Shown here: in pieces, positions 9,941 through 18,617 of the stretch | Layout: every line of letters begins with the position of its first letter | How positions within the stretch are numbered: the first letter of the stretch is position 1 | Assembly: GCA_963816925.1 (NCBI GenBank) | Contig: CAWFMY010000007.1 | Coordinates: forward strand, 156,617 to 220,616 | From: CAIWHR01 sp963816925 | GTDB lineage: Bacteria; Pseudomonadota; Gammaproteobacteria; Burkholderiales; Casimicrobiaceae | Reading direction: 5' to 3' | DNA: 64,000 bases | Made by a program: the position numbers and the translations under genes | Notes under the pieces: generated by a model | Seen by the model: only the letters and a program-made list of their open reading frames with translations | What the model was told of the DNA's origin: nothing | Databases searched by the model: none

Positions 9941-10645
9941 ATGGAGAGGCGGAAGTTTCTGGAATCGTGCGCGGTCGTTTCCGGCGCCGCGGGCTTGGGC
10001 GCGCTTCCCGGCGCGTGGGCGGCGACGCCGCCGCGCCTCTACGCGCGCTCGCGCCTCGTCGACAAGTTCGGCGCGCCGGTCAAGGCCGGCGGCCTCGAGG
10101 CCGAGACGAACTACGTGTTCCATTATCCGTATGCGGGCACGCCGTGCTTCCTGCTGAAGCTCTCGCGCCCGGTCACCGCGGCGGCGACGCTGCGGCGCGA
10201 GGACGGCGCAACCTACGCGTGGGACGGCGGCGTCGGGCCCGGGCGCGCCGTGGTGGCCTTTTCGGCGATCTGCGCGCACAAGCTCGCGTACCCGACGCGC
10301 GACATCTCGTTCATCCGCTACCAGCCGCAGAAGTCGGCGACGTCGGACGCGCACGTGATCCACTGCTGTGCCGACCACAGCGTCTACGATCCCGCGAACG
10401 GCGCTCGCGTGCTCCAGGGTCCCGCGCCGCAGCCGCTGGCGGCAATCCTCCTCGCCTACGATCCCGCGACGGACGGCCTGTTCGCGCTCGGCACCGTCGG
10501 CGCCGAGCAGTTCGACCGGTTCTTCGACAAGTACGATTTCAAGCTGGGAATGGAATACGGGCAGGGCAAGGCGAAACTGCCGGTCGGCGATGCGACCGTC
10601 GTGCGCGAGCTCGCGCAGTTCTGCCGGCAGACCGTGCAGTGCTGA
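9941..10645 (+). CDS. Tat-exported Rieske 2Fe-2S protein
   Basis: This 234-residue protein begins MERRKFLESCAVVSGAAGL, a twin-arginine signal for folded export. The Rieske cluster ligands are visible as CAHKL (C-x-H) and CCADHSVYDP (C-x2-H), about 33 residues apart. An additional Cys precedes the second ligand Cys. A GGAGG at 9932-9936 supports the ATG at 9941. Rieske proteins pass electrons, for example in cytochrome bc1, arsenite oxidase or thiosulfate-related systems. No cytochrome b or c1 gene lies nearby, so the partner is unknown and it should not be called PetA. It is a single gene, convergent with the HD-GYP gene 8 bases away. Confidence 0.8.
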   Translation: MERRKFLESCAVVSGAAGLGALPGAWAATPPRLYARSRLVDKFGAPVKAGGLEAETNYVFHYPYAGTPCFLLKLSRPVTAAATLRREDGATYAWDGGVGPGRAVVAFSAICAHKLAYPTRDISFIRYQPQKSATSDAHVIHCCADHSVYDPANGARVLQGPAPQPLAAILLAYDPATDGLFALGTVGAEQFDRFFDKYDFKLGMEYGQGKAKLPVGDATVVRELAQFCRQTVQC

Positions 10646-10652
10646 ACGCCCG

Positions 10653-12266
10653 TTACGGCCGGTAGCCGGGGATCGCGCTTTCGTCGACGGCGTCGATCTG
10701 CGCCGGGTCCATGTGCTTCGCCGCGTAGTCGCGATACACCTTGCGCCGCACGAAGACGTCGAACAGGTCCGGGTCGACGTGGCCGTCTTCGCGCATCCGC
10801 CCGAGGATTGCGAGCGACTCCGACAGCGACTTCGCCGCCTTGTAGGGCCGGTCCGGCGCGGTCAGCGCCTCGAAGACGTCGGCGATGCAGATCATTCGCG
10901 CCGGCCATGACATTTGCGCCCGCGTGAGCCCCTTCGGATAACCGCCGCCGTCCATGCGCTCGTGGTGACCGCCCGCGTATTCGGGAACGCGCGCGAGGTG
11001 GCGCGGCCACGGCAGCGCCTCCAGCATCTTGATCGTCGACTCGACGTGGCGGTTGATGATCGCGCGCTCGGCACGGGACAGCGTACCGTGCGGAATCGCC
11101 AGGTTGGCGGCTTCGTCCTCCGTGAGCACGGGCTGCAATGTTTCATCGGCCGCGCGATAGCGGCGCTCCGCGATCCGATGGACGCGATCGATGTCGTCCT
11201 TCGCCATGCGCTCCTGCCCGACATTTGCGCGCCGCAGGAACGCAAGATCGTCGGCCTGCGCCTGCCGCTCCGCGGCGAGCTCCGCCGCGACCGTCGCCGC
11301 ATCGTCGCCCCGTCGCAGGCGCTCCTGCGCGCGACGGTGGGTGTCGGCGGCGAGCGCGTCGAAGCGCGCGCTGACGAGGTCGATGCGATCGCCGATCGTT
11401 TGCAGCTTGGTCGCCTTGTCGACGACGTGCACGGGTGTGGTGATCTTGCCGCAGTCGTGCAGCATGCCGGCGAGAAACAGCTCGTCGCGGTCGCTCTCCG
11501 ACATGCGGAACGCGGCCAGCGGCCCTTCGGCGGTCTCGTGCGCGGCTTCGGCGAGCATCATCGTCAGCACCGGGACGCGCTGGCAGTGGCCGCTCGTGTA
11601 CGGCGATTTCTCGTCGATCGCCGAGTTGATCAGCGCGACGAGGCCGCCGAAGAGCGCTTCGAGCTGGCCGATCAGCAGCTGGTTCGCCAGCACGACGCCG
11701 GCGAGGCCGGTCAGCGCTTCCGCGAGCCGTTGATCGTCTTCGCTGAACTCGATGACGTTTCCGTCCGCGTCGAGCGCGTTGACGAGCTGCAGCACGCCGA
11801 TCAGCTCGTCGCGGTGGTCGAGCATCGGCACGGCGAGCAGCGAGCGCGTCCGGTAGCCGCGCTGCGCGTCGAACCGCTTGGCCGCCGTGAAATCGAATCC
11901 GTCGACCGCGTAGACGTCGGCGATGCGCACGCTCTGCCGGGTGAGCGCCGCATGGGCGACGACCGCGTCGTGGTTCGGCGCACCGTTGACGCCCGCGAGC
12001 GGAACCGCCGACAGCGCGAGGTCGGCGGCGCGCGCGCCGCCTTCGCCCCAGTTCAGCGTCCGGTTGTGCACGATCTCGAAGGTGAGCGCGTCGCCGGCGT
12101 CGTTGAGGCGGTAGAGCGCGGCGCCGTCGGCGCTGCAGAGCCGGATGGCGGCGGCCACGATGATGTCGAGCAGGCGCGCGGCGCTGCGTTCGCGGGCCAG
12201 CGCGCGGCCGACTTCGACCAGGTGCTCGAAGCGGTCGACGAGAGCCGAGGCGGTGGACGGTGTCAT
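10653..12266 (-). CDS. GAF and HD-GYP domain protein, putative cyclic-di-GMP phosphodiesterase
   Basis: This 537-residue cytosolic signalling protein has a GAF sensor domain at about residues 20-190 (for example RSLLAVPMLDHRDELIGVLQLVNA). The HD half follows with SGHCQRVPVLT and MLHDCGKITTP. Next comes a charged, coiled-coil-like insert of roughly 90 residues (AATVAAELAAERQAQADDLA). The GYP half then reads HHERMDGGGYPKGL. The metal-binding HD, the HHExxDGxGYP motif and the downstream D-x(3)-A motif (IADVFEALTAPDRPYK) are all kept, so hydrolysis of cyclic di-GMP is likely. The insert between the two halves is longer than in standard HD-GYP domains. The start ATG at 12266 follows from the first plausible Met before the GAF domain. 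It is divergent from the ABC genes. Confidence 0.85.
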   Translation of the reverse strand: MTPSTASALVDRFEHLVEVGRALARERSAARLLDIIVAAAIRLCSADGAALYRLNDAGDALTFEIVHNRTLNWGEGGARAADLALSAVPLAGVNGAPNHDAVVAHAALTRQSVRIADVYAVDGFDFTAAKRFDAQRGYRTRSLLAVPMLDHRDELIGVLQLVNALDADGNVIEFSEDDQRLAEALTGLAGVVLANQLLIGQLEALFGGLVALINSAIDEKSPYTSGHCQRVPVLTMMLAEAAHETAEGPLAAFRMSESDRDELFLAGMLHDCGKITTPVHVVDKATKLQTIGDRIDLVSARFDALAADTHRRAQERLRRGDDAATVAAELAAERQAQADDLAFLRRANVGQERMAKDDIDRVHRIAERRYRAADETLQPVLTEDEAANLAIPHGTLSRAERAIINRHVESTIKMLEALPWPRHLARVPEYAGGHHERMDGGGYPKGLTRAQMSWPARMICIADVFEALTAPDRPYKAAKSLSESLAILGRMREDGHVDPDLFDVFVRRKVYRDYAAKHMDPAQIDAVDESAIPGYRP

Positions 12267-12397
12267 CGCGGTCGCTCCGGTATCGGGTCGCGCCAGTTTA
12301 CGCGATGCACGCGCGCCGCAGCGAGTGACGCGCGCGTGTCCGCTACAATCGCGCTTCGCGCGCCCGGCCCGTCGGCGCCGCAACCTTCCCCGCCCGC

Positions 12398-13177
12398 ATG
12401 GACGCTGCCGCCGCCATCGTCGTTGCCGACCTCCGCAAGTCGTATGGCGACGTGGAGGCCGTGAAGGGCATTTCGTTTTCCGTTCGGCGGGGCACCACGA
12501 CGGCGCTTCTCGGCGGCAACGGCGCGGGCAAGACGACCACGCTGTCGATGCTGCTCGGCGTGCTGACGCCGACGGCCGGGCGCGTCACCGTGCTCGGTGC
12601 GGAAATGCCCCGGCAGCGCCATCAGGTGCTGCCGCGCCTCAACTTCACCTCGCCCTACGTCGACCTGCCGAAGCGGCTCACGGTGCGCCAGAACCTCGCG
12701 GTGTTCGCCGACCTCTACGGCGTGCGCGACATGCGCGAGCGCATCGCCGCCGTCGCCGCCGACTGCGACCTCACCGACCTGCTGCAGCGGCCGTACGGGA
12801 CGCTTTCGGCCGGGCAGCGCACGAGGGTGTCGCTCGCCAAGGCGGTGATCAACGAGCCCGAGGTGCTGCTGCTGGACGAGCCCACGGCCTCGCTCGATCC
12901 CGACATCGGCGACCGGATGCGCACGTATCTCGAGCAGTACCAGCGCCGCACCGGATGCACGATGCTGCTGGCCTCGCACCACATGGGCGAGGTCGAGCGG
13001 ATGTGCGACGACGTGATCATGCTGCGCGAAGGCCGGGTGGTCGACCAGGGCTCGCCGCAGGCGCTCCTCGCGCGCTACGGGCGCACCAACCTCGAGGATG
13101 TTTTCCTCGACATCGCGCGCGGCCGCGCCGACGATCCGGTCGCCGGCAGCGCGGCCGAAGAGATCGCGTCGATGTGA
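12398..13177 (+). CDS. ABC-2 type exporter, ATP-binding protein
   Basis: This 259-residue ATPase shows Walker A GGNGAGKTTT, signature LSAGQRTRVSLAKA (Ala in place of the common second Gly), Walker B LLLDEPTASLD, and the H-loop LLASHHMGEVERMCD. Members of this group drive lipo-oligosaccharide, polyketide or drug export (NodI/CcmA-like). The gene overlaps the permease by one base (TGATG at 13175-13179), so both subunits are coupled. The substrate cannot be inferred from the neighbours. Confidence 0.9.
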   Translation: MDAAAAIVVADLRKSYGDVEAVKGISFSVRRGTTTALLGGNGAGKTTTLSMLLGVLTPTAGRVTVLGAEMPRQRHQVLPRLNFTSPYVDLPKRLTVRQNLAVFADLYGVRDMRERIAAVAADCDLTDLLQRPYGTLSAGQRTRVSLAKAVINEPEVLLLDEPTASLDPDIGDRMRTYLEQYQRRTGCTMLLASHHMGEVERMCDDVIMLREGRVVDQGSPQALLARYGRTNLEDVFLDIARGRADDPVAGSAAEEIASM

Positions 13178-14010
13178 TGGAATCGACCCGCGCAATCGCC
13201 CTCGACACCGGCGCCGTCGCGTCGCTGCGCCGCATCCGCGCGGTGCTGCGGCGCCACGCCTATCTGATCCTGAAGTCGTGGACGCGCATCGTGTCGATGA
13301 TGTACTACCCGACCGTGACGATGGTCGTGTGGGCGTTCGTCACGCTCTACCTCGCGCCGACCAACAATTTCCTCAAGGACGCGCCGGGTTTCTTCATCGC
13401 CGCCGTGCTGCTGTGGGACGTTCTCTTCCGCGGCCAGCTCGGCGTGTCGCTGACGTTCATCGAGGAGCTTTATGCGCGCAATCTCGGCAACCTGTTCGTG
13501 TCGCCGCTGACGCTGCCCGAGTACATCGCCGGCCAGCTCGCGATGAGCGTCCTGCGCGCGCTGATCGGCGTCGGCGGCGCGTGCATCTTCGCGTGGATCC
13601 TGTTCCGGTATTCGATCTTCTCGCTCGGCTTCCCGCTGCTCGCGTTCTTCGCGAACCTGCTCGTGTTCGGCTGGGCGATCGGGCTCGCAATGTCGGGGAT
13701 GATCCTGCGGCTGGGCCTCGGCGCGGAAGAGCTCGCGTGGGCCGCGATCTTCATCGTCGCGCCCATTTCGGGCGTCTACTATCCGGTCGGCGTGCTTCCC
13801 GGCTGGATGCAGGCAATCGCCTGGGCGACACCGTCGGCGCACGTGTTCGAGGGGATGCGCGGCGTGCTGCTGCACGGCGTGTTCCGCTGGGACGAGTTCT
13901 GGTCGGCGGCCGCGTTGAACGTCGTCTATCTCGCGCTTGGCGCGGCGTTTTTCGCGTGGTCGATGCACCATGCGCGCGAGCACGGCACGCTGCTGCAGAT
14001 GGGCGAATGA
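13177..14010 (+). CDS. ABC-2 type exporter, permease
   Basis: This 277-residue inner-membrane protein has about six hydrophobic segments. They start at SMMYYPTVTMVVWAFVTLYL and include LIGVGGACIFAWILFRYSIF and LAWAAIFIVAPISGVYYPVG, the last being the typical ABC-2 motif before the final helices. It forms the transmembrane half of the exporter with the preceding ATPase, which it overlaps by one base. It is similar in plan to NodJ-type permeases. The exported substrate is unknown. Confidence 0.85.
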   Translation: MESTRAIALDTGAVASLRRIRAVLRRHAYLILKSWTRIVSMMYYPTVTMVVWAFVTLYLAPTNNFLKDAPGFFIAAVLLWDVLFRGQLGVSLTFIEELYARNLGNLFVSPLTLPEYIAGQLAMSVLRALIGVGGACIFAWILFRYSIFSLGFPLLAFFANLLVFGWAIGLAMSGMILRLGLGAEELAWAAIFIVAPISGVYYPVGVLPGWMQAIAWATPSAHVFEGMRGVLLHGVFRWDEFWSAAALNVVYLALGAAFFAWSMHHAREHGTLLQMGE

Positions 14011-14098
14011 CATTTGCGGAGTGCTTGCGATTCCCTGGTCGGGCGCCTAATCTGTAGCGTACATGCGCCCCGCCTCGGGGACGTCCGCGGAGGTTCCG

Positions 14099-15472
14099 AT
14101 GGCCAAGATCGATCTGTCGCATCTTCCCGCCTGCGTCGAGGATTCGCGCCTCGCGTGGCTCGACTCGGATACCGGCCCGGAAGAGCCGACCGTCTACGCG
14201 GATCTCGTCGCGCGACTCGACGCCGCGCGCCCGAAGCTTCCACCGCTGTACAGGATCAACGCCGCGGATCCGTTCATCAAGGCGGTCAAGGATCTCGGCG
14301 CCGACGGCTTCGCGCACGTGCTGCAAAAGGATCCGCAACGCGAAGGCCAGGCGGGCCTGCTGATCGACATCGCGCAGTCGATCCTGCAAAACGGCGAGGG
14401 CTACGCGCCGCGCGCGACCGACGGCTTCCAGGAAGTCATCAGTGACCTCTACGACGGCTTTCTTTCGGCCGAGGACCGCCGCGGAATCAAGGAGCCGGAT
14501 TTCGAAACGATTCCGCCGCTCGTGAAGTGGGGCAATCCGACGTCGGGCCCGTACACGTGGCCGGTCGACGCGACATCGTCGTTCGGCATGGACGTCGGCA
14601 TCGTCAACCTGCCGCCGGCGAATGCGCGCCGCGGAATTTGCGCCTGGGCGGCGCTGGGCCACGAGACCGGCGGCCACGACATCCTGCACGCGGACGATGG
14701 ATTGCTGCGCGAGCTGTCCGACAAGGTTGCCGCGGCGGTCGCCGCCGCGAAGCTCGGCAACCATCTCGCGGAATACTGGGCGGACCGCATCGATGAAACG
14801 GCGTCCGACGTGCTTGGAATCCTCAACCTCGGGCCCGCCGCCGCGGTGGGCGTGCTCGCCTATTTCCGCGGCATCAACGCCTCGCTCGGCTGGGGCCCCG
14901 TGCTGTCGTCCGAGGGTGACGCCGACGACGTGCATCCCGCCGACATCGTGCGCGGCTGGATGGGCGCCGAAGTCGTGCGGCTGCTGAAGTTCAAGCAGGC
15001 GGGCGCTTGGGCCGACGCTCTGATGAAGGAAGTCGACCGCGACGCGGCCAAGGTCGTGCTCGCCGGAGCCACGGTGACCACGGCGAACGCGAAGAAATCG
15101 GCCGCCGTCGTCGCGCAAACGATTGCCGCCGGCAAGCTCAACACGCTCGACGGCCACGCGTTCTCCGATATCCAGAATTGGGCGGACAGGGACGAAACGC
15201 TGGTGACGAAGCTCACCGATCCGCTGACAATGGCCGTCGACCTTCCGGCGAGATACGCCGGCGGGACCTACGCCGCGCACGTGGTCGCGGCGGCGGTGAT
15301 GTCCGCGCTGCGCACGCCGCAGGCGATACCGGTGATCTTCGACCGCATGCTGGGCCTGCTCAAGGTGATGCACGACGCGAACCCGTCGTGGGGGCCGCTC
15401 TATGTCGTGCACCCGGGCGACGTCGCGCGCGATTTCGTCGTCGGTATGCGCAAGGCGAAGCACGCGGAGTAG
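14099..15472 (+). CDS. Uncharacterised protein with HEXXGH motif, candidate metallopeptidase
   Basis: This 457-residue protein has no signal peptide and no membrane helix. I do not recognise the family by name. Residues 188-193 read HETGGH, the HEXXGH zinc motif otherwise known from dipeptidyl peptidase III (M49). Forty residues later E233-TA-S-D-V-L-G240 resembles the third-ligand helix of thermolysin-type enzymes (E-x2-S-D-x2-G). If both bind one metal, this would be a zincin of unusual layout. An alanine-rich C-terminal region follows. A strong ribosome-binding site (CGGAGGT, 14088-14094) supports the ATG at 14099. It stands alone between the exporter and the proline-rich gene, and its role is unknown. 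Confidence 0.6.
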   Translation: MAKIDLSHLPACVEDSRLAWLDSDTGPEEPTVYADLVARLDAARPKLPPLYRINAADPFIKAVKDLGADGFAHVLQKDPQREGQAGLLIDIAQSILQNGEGYAPRATDGFQEVISDLYDGFLSAEDRRGIKEPDFETIPPLVKWGNPTSGPYTWPVDATSSFGMDVGIVNLPPANARRGICAWAALGHETGGHDILHADDGLLRELSDKVAAAVAAAKLGNHLAEYWADRIDETASDVLGILNLGPAAAVGVLAYFRGINASLGWGPVLSSEGDADDVHPADIVRGWMGAEVVRLLKFKQAGAWADALMKEVDRDAAKVVLAGATVTTANAKKSAAVVAQTIAAGKLNTLDGHAFSDIQNWADRDETLVTKLTDPLTMAVDLPARYAGGTYAAHVVAAAVMSALRTPQAIPVIFDRMLGLLKVMHDANPSWGPLYVVHPGDVARDFVVGMRKAKHAE

Positions 15473-15613
15473 GGTTGCGTTCGAGCGAGCGAGGCTGCGC
15501 CGGCCAGTCCGTTGACCCTCGCGAGGTTGCGTTGACGCGCGGCGTGACCTATCGTCCCCTGGTCTCCCGGCGTTGCACGACAGCGCGCGCGGACAACCCT
15601 TCGTCTCCGTGCC

Positions 15614-17209
15614 GTGCCCCGATCACTCCCGCCCGCTCGCCCTCCAGCCGTAACCCGATTGCGCCGCCGGCGCGGGTCCGGGGGGAACGGTGCGCTGTCG
15701 GCATTCCTGCTGCTGTCGTTGTTGCTCCATGTGCTCGTGGTCCTCGTCGTGGGCACGGCCGCGCCTGGCGCGGGCGGTCGGTCGAGCGACGAGCGTCTTT
15801 CGTCCCTCGCCGTCACGATCGTTCAGAACCCGCCGGACACGGGTGTGCAATCGCGCGGCACGACCGGCGTCGAAGTCGGACGGCGTGGGCAAGCGCCGGC
15901 CGCTCGGGCGGGGGAGCCGTCGCGCCGACCGGCGCCTGCGCCAGCGCGGCGGGCCGTGACGCCGAAGGCGACGCAAGAATCGCCGGCGACCCCGACTAGA
16001 CCCACCGAAGCGCCCGCTGCGGGCGAGTCGGCGGCCGCCGCGGAATCGTTGCCGCGCCTCGATCCCGGCGCGCCGGAAGTTGTCGACAAGGCGATCGAAC
16101 AACCTCTCGCGGAACCACTGCCGCGCGAGGTGCCGACGGAAACGAATCCACGCGTCGAACTGGCAAGTCCGCCGGTCGAGGAGCCCGCTGCCGCCCCCGC
16201 GCCACCCGTCGCGGCACCGCGCGAATCGCCCGCGCCGATTCGACCACCGGCAGCTCCCCTGGCGCAGCCGACCGTCGAGCGCGAAGCGGCGCCGGTCGTC
16301 GAGACGCCGTCGCCGATCGAAGCGCCGGTCGTGCCGCCGCCGCGCATCGAACGCGAGGTTGCGCCGAAGGCCGAGCCGGAAACGAAACCCGTCGTGCAAC
16401 CGGCGCCTGCGGTCGAGGTGCCGCCCGTGGTCCCACCTCCGGTCGTCGCGCCTCCGGTCGTCGCGCCTCCGGTCGTCGCGCCTCCGGTCGTCGCGCCTAC
16501 CGTCGAGCCGGCGCCACGCGTGGTTCCGGAAGCGCCGCCGCCGGTGGTGCCGGAACCGCCGGCGCGGATCGTTCCCGATGTCGTTCCTCGCGCACTGCCG
16601 GAGGCACCGCCGGTCATCGCGCCCTCCGTCGCGCCAACACCGGTGCCAGCGCCCGTCGTACCGCCAGTGGAACGCGCGGCGCCGCGTCCTCTCGATTCGA
16701 CGGCTGCGCCCACGCCCACTCCTGCACCCGCGCCTGCGCCTGCGACCGCCGCGCCGCGATCGGCGTCGCCGGAACCCGCGCCGCGCGCCCCGGCCGAACC
16801 GCCGCGTGCGCGCCAACCGGAGCCGTCGCGCCCTGCGGTCGCGCCGCCACGGGAAGCACCATCGCCGGAACCGTTGCCGAGGCTCAAGTTCGGCGCGCCG
16901 GACGAGGATCCCGACGACATTTTCAAGCCGCGCACGGCGCCGCCGGTGGGCGTCGTCCCGCCGCCGGGGCAGGCGCCGCGGCTCAATTTCGACGCCGAGA
17001 AGAAGGCGGGCCCGGAGATCGGACGTTCCGACGGACGAAAAGGCATCTTCAATCTCAATCCGCCGCCGGCGGAGACCGAATCGAAGCTGGGCCAGGCCAT
17101 CCAGAAGTCGGCGCGTCCCGATTGCCGCACGGAGTACGCGCCGATGCTTCTGCTCGCGGTCCCGTTCATTGCGTACGACACCCTCACGGGCACGGGTTGC
17201 AAATGGTAG
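15614..17209 (+). CDS. Proline-rich, single-pass membrane protein (TonB-like architecture)
   Basis: This protein of about 531 residues has a basic N-terminus, one membrane helix (ALSAFLLLSLLLHVLVVLVV), a very long Pro/Ala/Val/Glu periplasmic stretch (about residues 75-420), and a short folded C-terminus with one Cys pair candidate (RPDCRTEYAPM and GTGCKW). The N-in helix plus Pro-rich spacer recalls TonB/TolA proteins that span the periplasm, but the TonB C-terminal signature is not visible. Four exact 15-bp units encode PPVVA repeats in the spacer. The GTG at 15614 is the best start seen, and an upstream alternative is not excluded. The gene is intact over a very GC-rich tract. Confidence 0.6.
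   Translation: MPRSLPPARPPAVTRLRRRRGSGGNGALSAFLLLSLLLHVLVVLVVGTAAPGAGGRSSDERLSSLAVTIVQNPPDTGVQSRGTTGVEVGRRGQAPAARAGEPSRRPAPAPARRAVTPKATQESPATPTRPTEAPAAGESAAAAESLPRLDPGAPEVVDKAIEQPLAEPLPREVPTETNPRVELASPPVEEPAAAPAPPVAAPRESPAPIRPPAAPLAQPTVEREAAPVVETPSPIEAPVVPPPRIEREVAPKAEPETKPVVQPAPAVEVPPVVPPPVVAPPVVAPPVVAPPVVAPTVEPAPRVVPEAPPPVVPEPPARIVPDVVPRALPEAPPVIAPSVAPTPVPAPVVPPVERAAPRPLDSTAAPTPTPAPAPAPATAAPRSASPEPAPRAPAEPPRARQPEPSRPAVAPPREAPSPEPLPRLKFGAPDEDPDDIFKPRTAPPVGVVPPPGQAPRLNFDAEKKAGPEIGRSDGRKGIFNLNPPPAETESKLGQAIQKSARPDCRTEYAPMLLLAVPFIAYDTLTGTGCKW
16436..16495 (+). repeat. Tandem repeat, 4 x 15 bp, inside the proline-rich gene
   Basis: Four identical copies of CCTCCGGTCGTCGCG follow one another in frame and encode PPVVA each time. 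Exact identity, including third bases, points to recent expansion or contraction by slippage. A change in copy number would lengthen or shorten the periplasmic spacer without breaking the frame. Confidence 0.95.
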
Positions 17210-17303
17210 CGGCGAGCCGGGCGCGGGCTTTGCCACGACCCCGCCTGCCGGAGTAGATTTGCGGCTCACCCGCCGCTTACACGTCATCCCTGAGGCCACG
17301 CCG

Positions 17304-18229
17304 ATGAATGATGCAATTGTCAGCGACCAATTCACGGCGTTCTGGAAGGACGTCCTCGTCGCGAAGTTCGAGCGCTTTCGCAACATCATGCTCGAGGGAC
17401 TGAGCTATCACAGCCAGGTCCCGTTCCGGACGCTCGATGTTCCGCCGGGCGCGAAGATCCTCGATGTAGGCTGCGGCTGGGGCGACACCGCGATCGAGCT
17501 GGCGCGCAAGGCGGGGCCGACGGGATCGGTGCTCGGGCTCGATATCTGCGACGAGTTCATGGAAAAGGGCCGGCGCGACGCGCGCGCCGCCGGGCTCGCC
17601 AACGTCGCGTTCGTCGAGGCCGATGTGCAGACCTACAAGTTCGCCCCGGAATACGACCTCTGCTTTTCGCGCTTCGGCATGATGTTCTTCAGCAATCCCG
17701 TCGCCGCGATGCGCAACATCCGCACCGCGCTCAAGCCGGGCGGCCGTCTCGTGTTCATCACGTGGCGCACGATCGCCGACAACCCGTTCCTCGGCGTCCC
17801 GAAGAACGTCGTGTCGAAGTTCCTCCCGCCGCCGGGAGAGGATGCGGCAACGTGCGGGCCGGGACCGTTCTCGATGGCGAATACCGAAATCGTCGGCGCC
17901 CAGCTCAAGGCGGCGGGATTCGTCGACGTCGAATTCACCCGCGTCGACGGGCCCGTGATGGTCGGCCGCGACGTCGAGCAGGCGATCGCGTTTCAGCTGG
18001 CGCTGGGACCTGCCGGAGAGATCGTCCGCGAAGCGGGCGCGCTCGCGGAGGCGCGCAAGCAGGAAATCGACAGCGCATTGCGCGCGGAGCTCACGCGCCA
18101 CCAGCAGGCGGATGGTTCGATCGTCCTGGCGTCGAGCTCGTGGACCGCCAGGCGGACGGGTCGATTGTCCTGGCGTCGAGCTCGTGGACGATCGTCGCGC
18201 GAAATCCCGCCGGGAAAGGCGCGCCATGA
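17304..18229 (+). CDS. SAM-dependent class I methyltransferase (frame broken near its end)
   Basis: This protein of about 290 residues has the Rossmann motif ILDVGCGWGDTAIELA, acidic motif II LGLDICDEF and post-motif region YDLCFSRFGMMFFSNP, as in UbiE/COQ5-like methyltransferases acting on small molecules. The substrate is unknown. The reading frame from ATG 17304 is clean to about 18140, where a 44-bp imperfect tandem duplication shifts it. With one copy removed the protein ends WTIVARNPAGKGAP and its TGA (18227-18229) overlaps the next ATG (18226). This coupling strongly suggests that 18229 is the real end. It forms a run with the STAS-like and MaoC-like genes. Confidence 0.8.
18105..18192 (+). 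repeat. 44-bp imperfect tandem duplication with only synonymous differences
   Basis: The segment beginning CAGGCGGATGGTTCGATC at 18105 is repeated from 18149 as CAGGCGGACGGGTCGATT. Both encode QADGSIVLASSSW, and the three visible differences are all at third codon positions. The 44-base period is not a multiple of three, so the duplication breaks the methyltransferase frame. See the findings for interpretation. Confidence 0.9.
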
Positions 18230-18591
18230 TCCACGAAGAACTGCTCCGCGATCGCGGAATTCTCATCATCACCCCGCAGGGACCGCTCGAAGCGTCCGAT
18301 TTCGTGCTGCTGGCCCGCGAAATCGATCCGTACATCGAGGAGAAGGGCACGTTGCGCGGCCTGATGATCTACGCCAGGACGTTCCCCGGATGGAACGATT
18401 TCGGCGGGCTGGTATCGCATCTCAAGTTCGTGCGGAACCACGAGCAGTTCATCCGCCGCATTGCGACGGTGTCGGACAGCGCCATCCTGACGATCATGCC
18501 GCAGATCGCCGCGCATTTCGTCCACGCCGAGGTCCGCCATTTCGATTTCGACGATCGCGACGCGGCGCTCGCGTGGCTCGGCGGCGAATGA
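18226..18591 (+). CDS. SpoIIAA/STAS-like protein
   Basis: This small 121-residue cytosolic protein reads GILIITPQGPLEASDFVLLA at the start, then GLMIYARTFPGWNDFGGLVSHLKFV. The pattern matches the SpoIIAA-like family (PF11964), which has a STAS fold and is often found in single-domain form. Its function in most bacteria is unknown. Start and stop overlap both neighbours by four bases (ATGA), so it belongs to the methyltransferase/MaoC run. Confidence 0.75.
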   Translation: MIHEELLRDRGILIITPQGPLEASDFVLLAREIDPYIEEKGTLRGLMIYARTFPGWNDFGGLVSHLKFVRNHEQFIRRIATVSDSAILTIMPQIAAHFVHAEVRHFDFDDRDAALAWLGGE

Positions 18592-18617
18592 TCGACGAAC
18601 CCGAAGGAGAGACGACG

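Noticed and set aside
9941..10645. Calling the Rieske protein PetA of the bc1 complex
   Set aside because: No cytochrome b or c1 gene adjoins it, and the sequence alone does not show the bc1-specific neck region with certainty.
16436..16495. CRISPR array
   Set aside because: The 15-bp units are contiguous without spacers and are in frame within a coding sequence. No other regularly spaced repeat was seen in the window.
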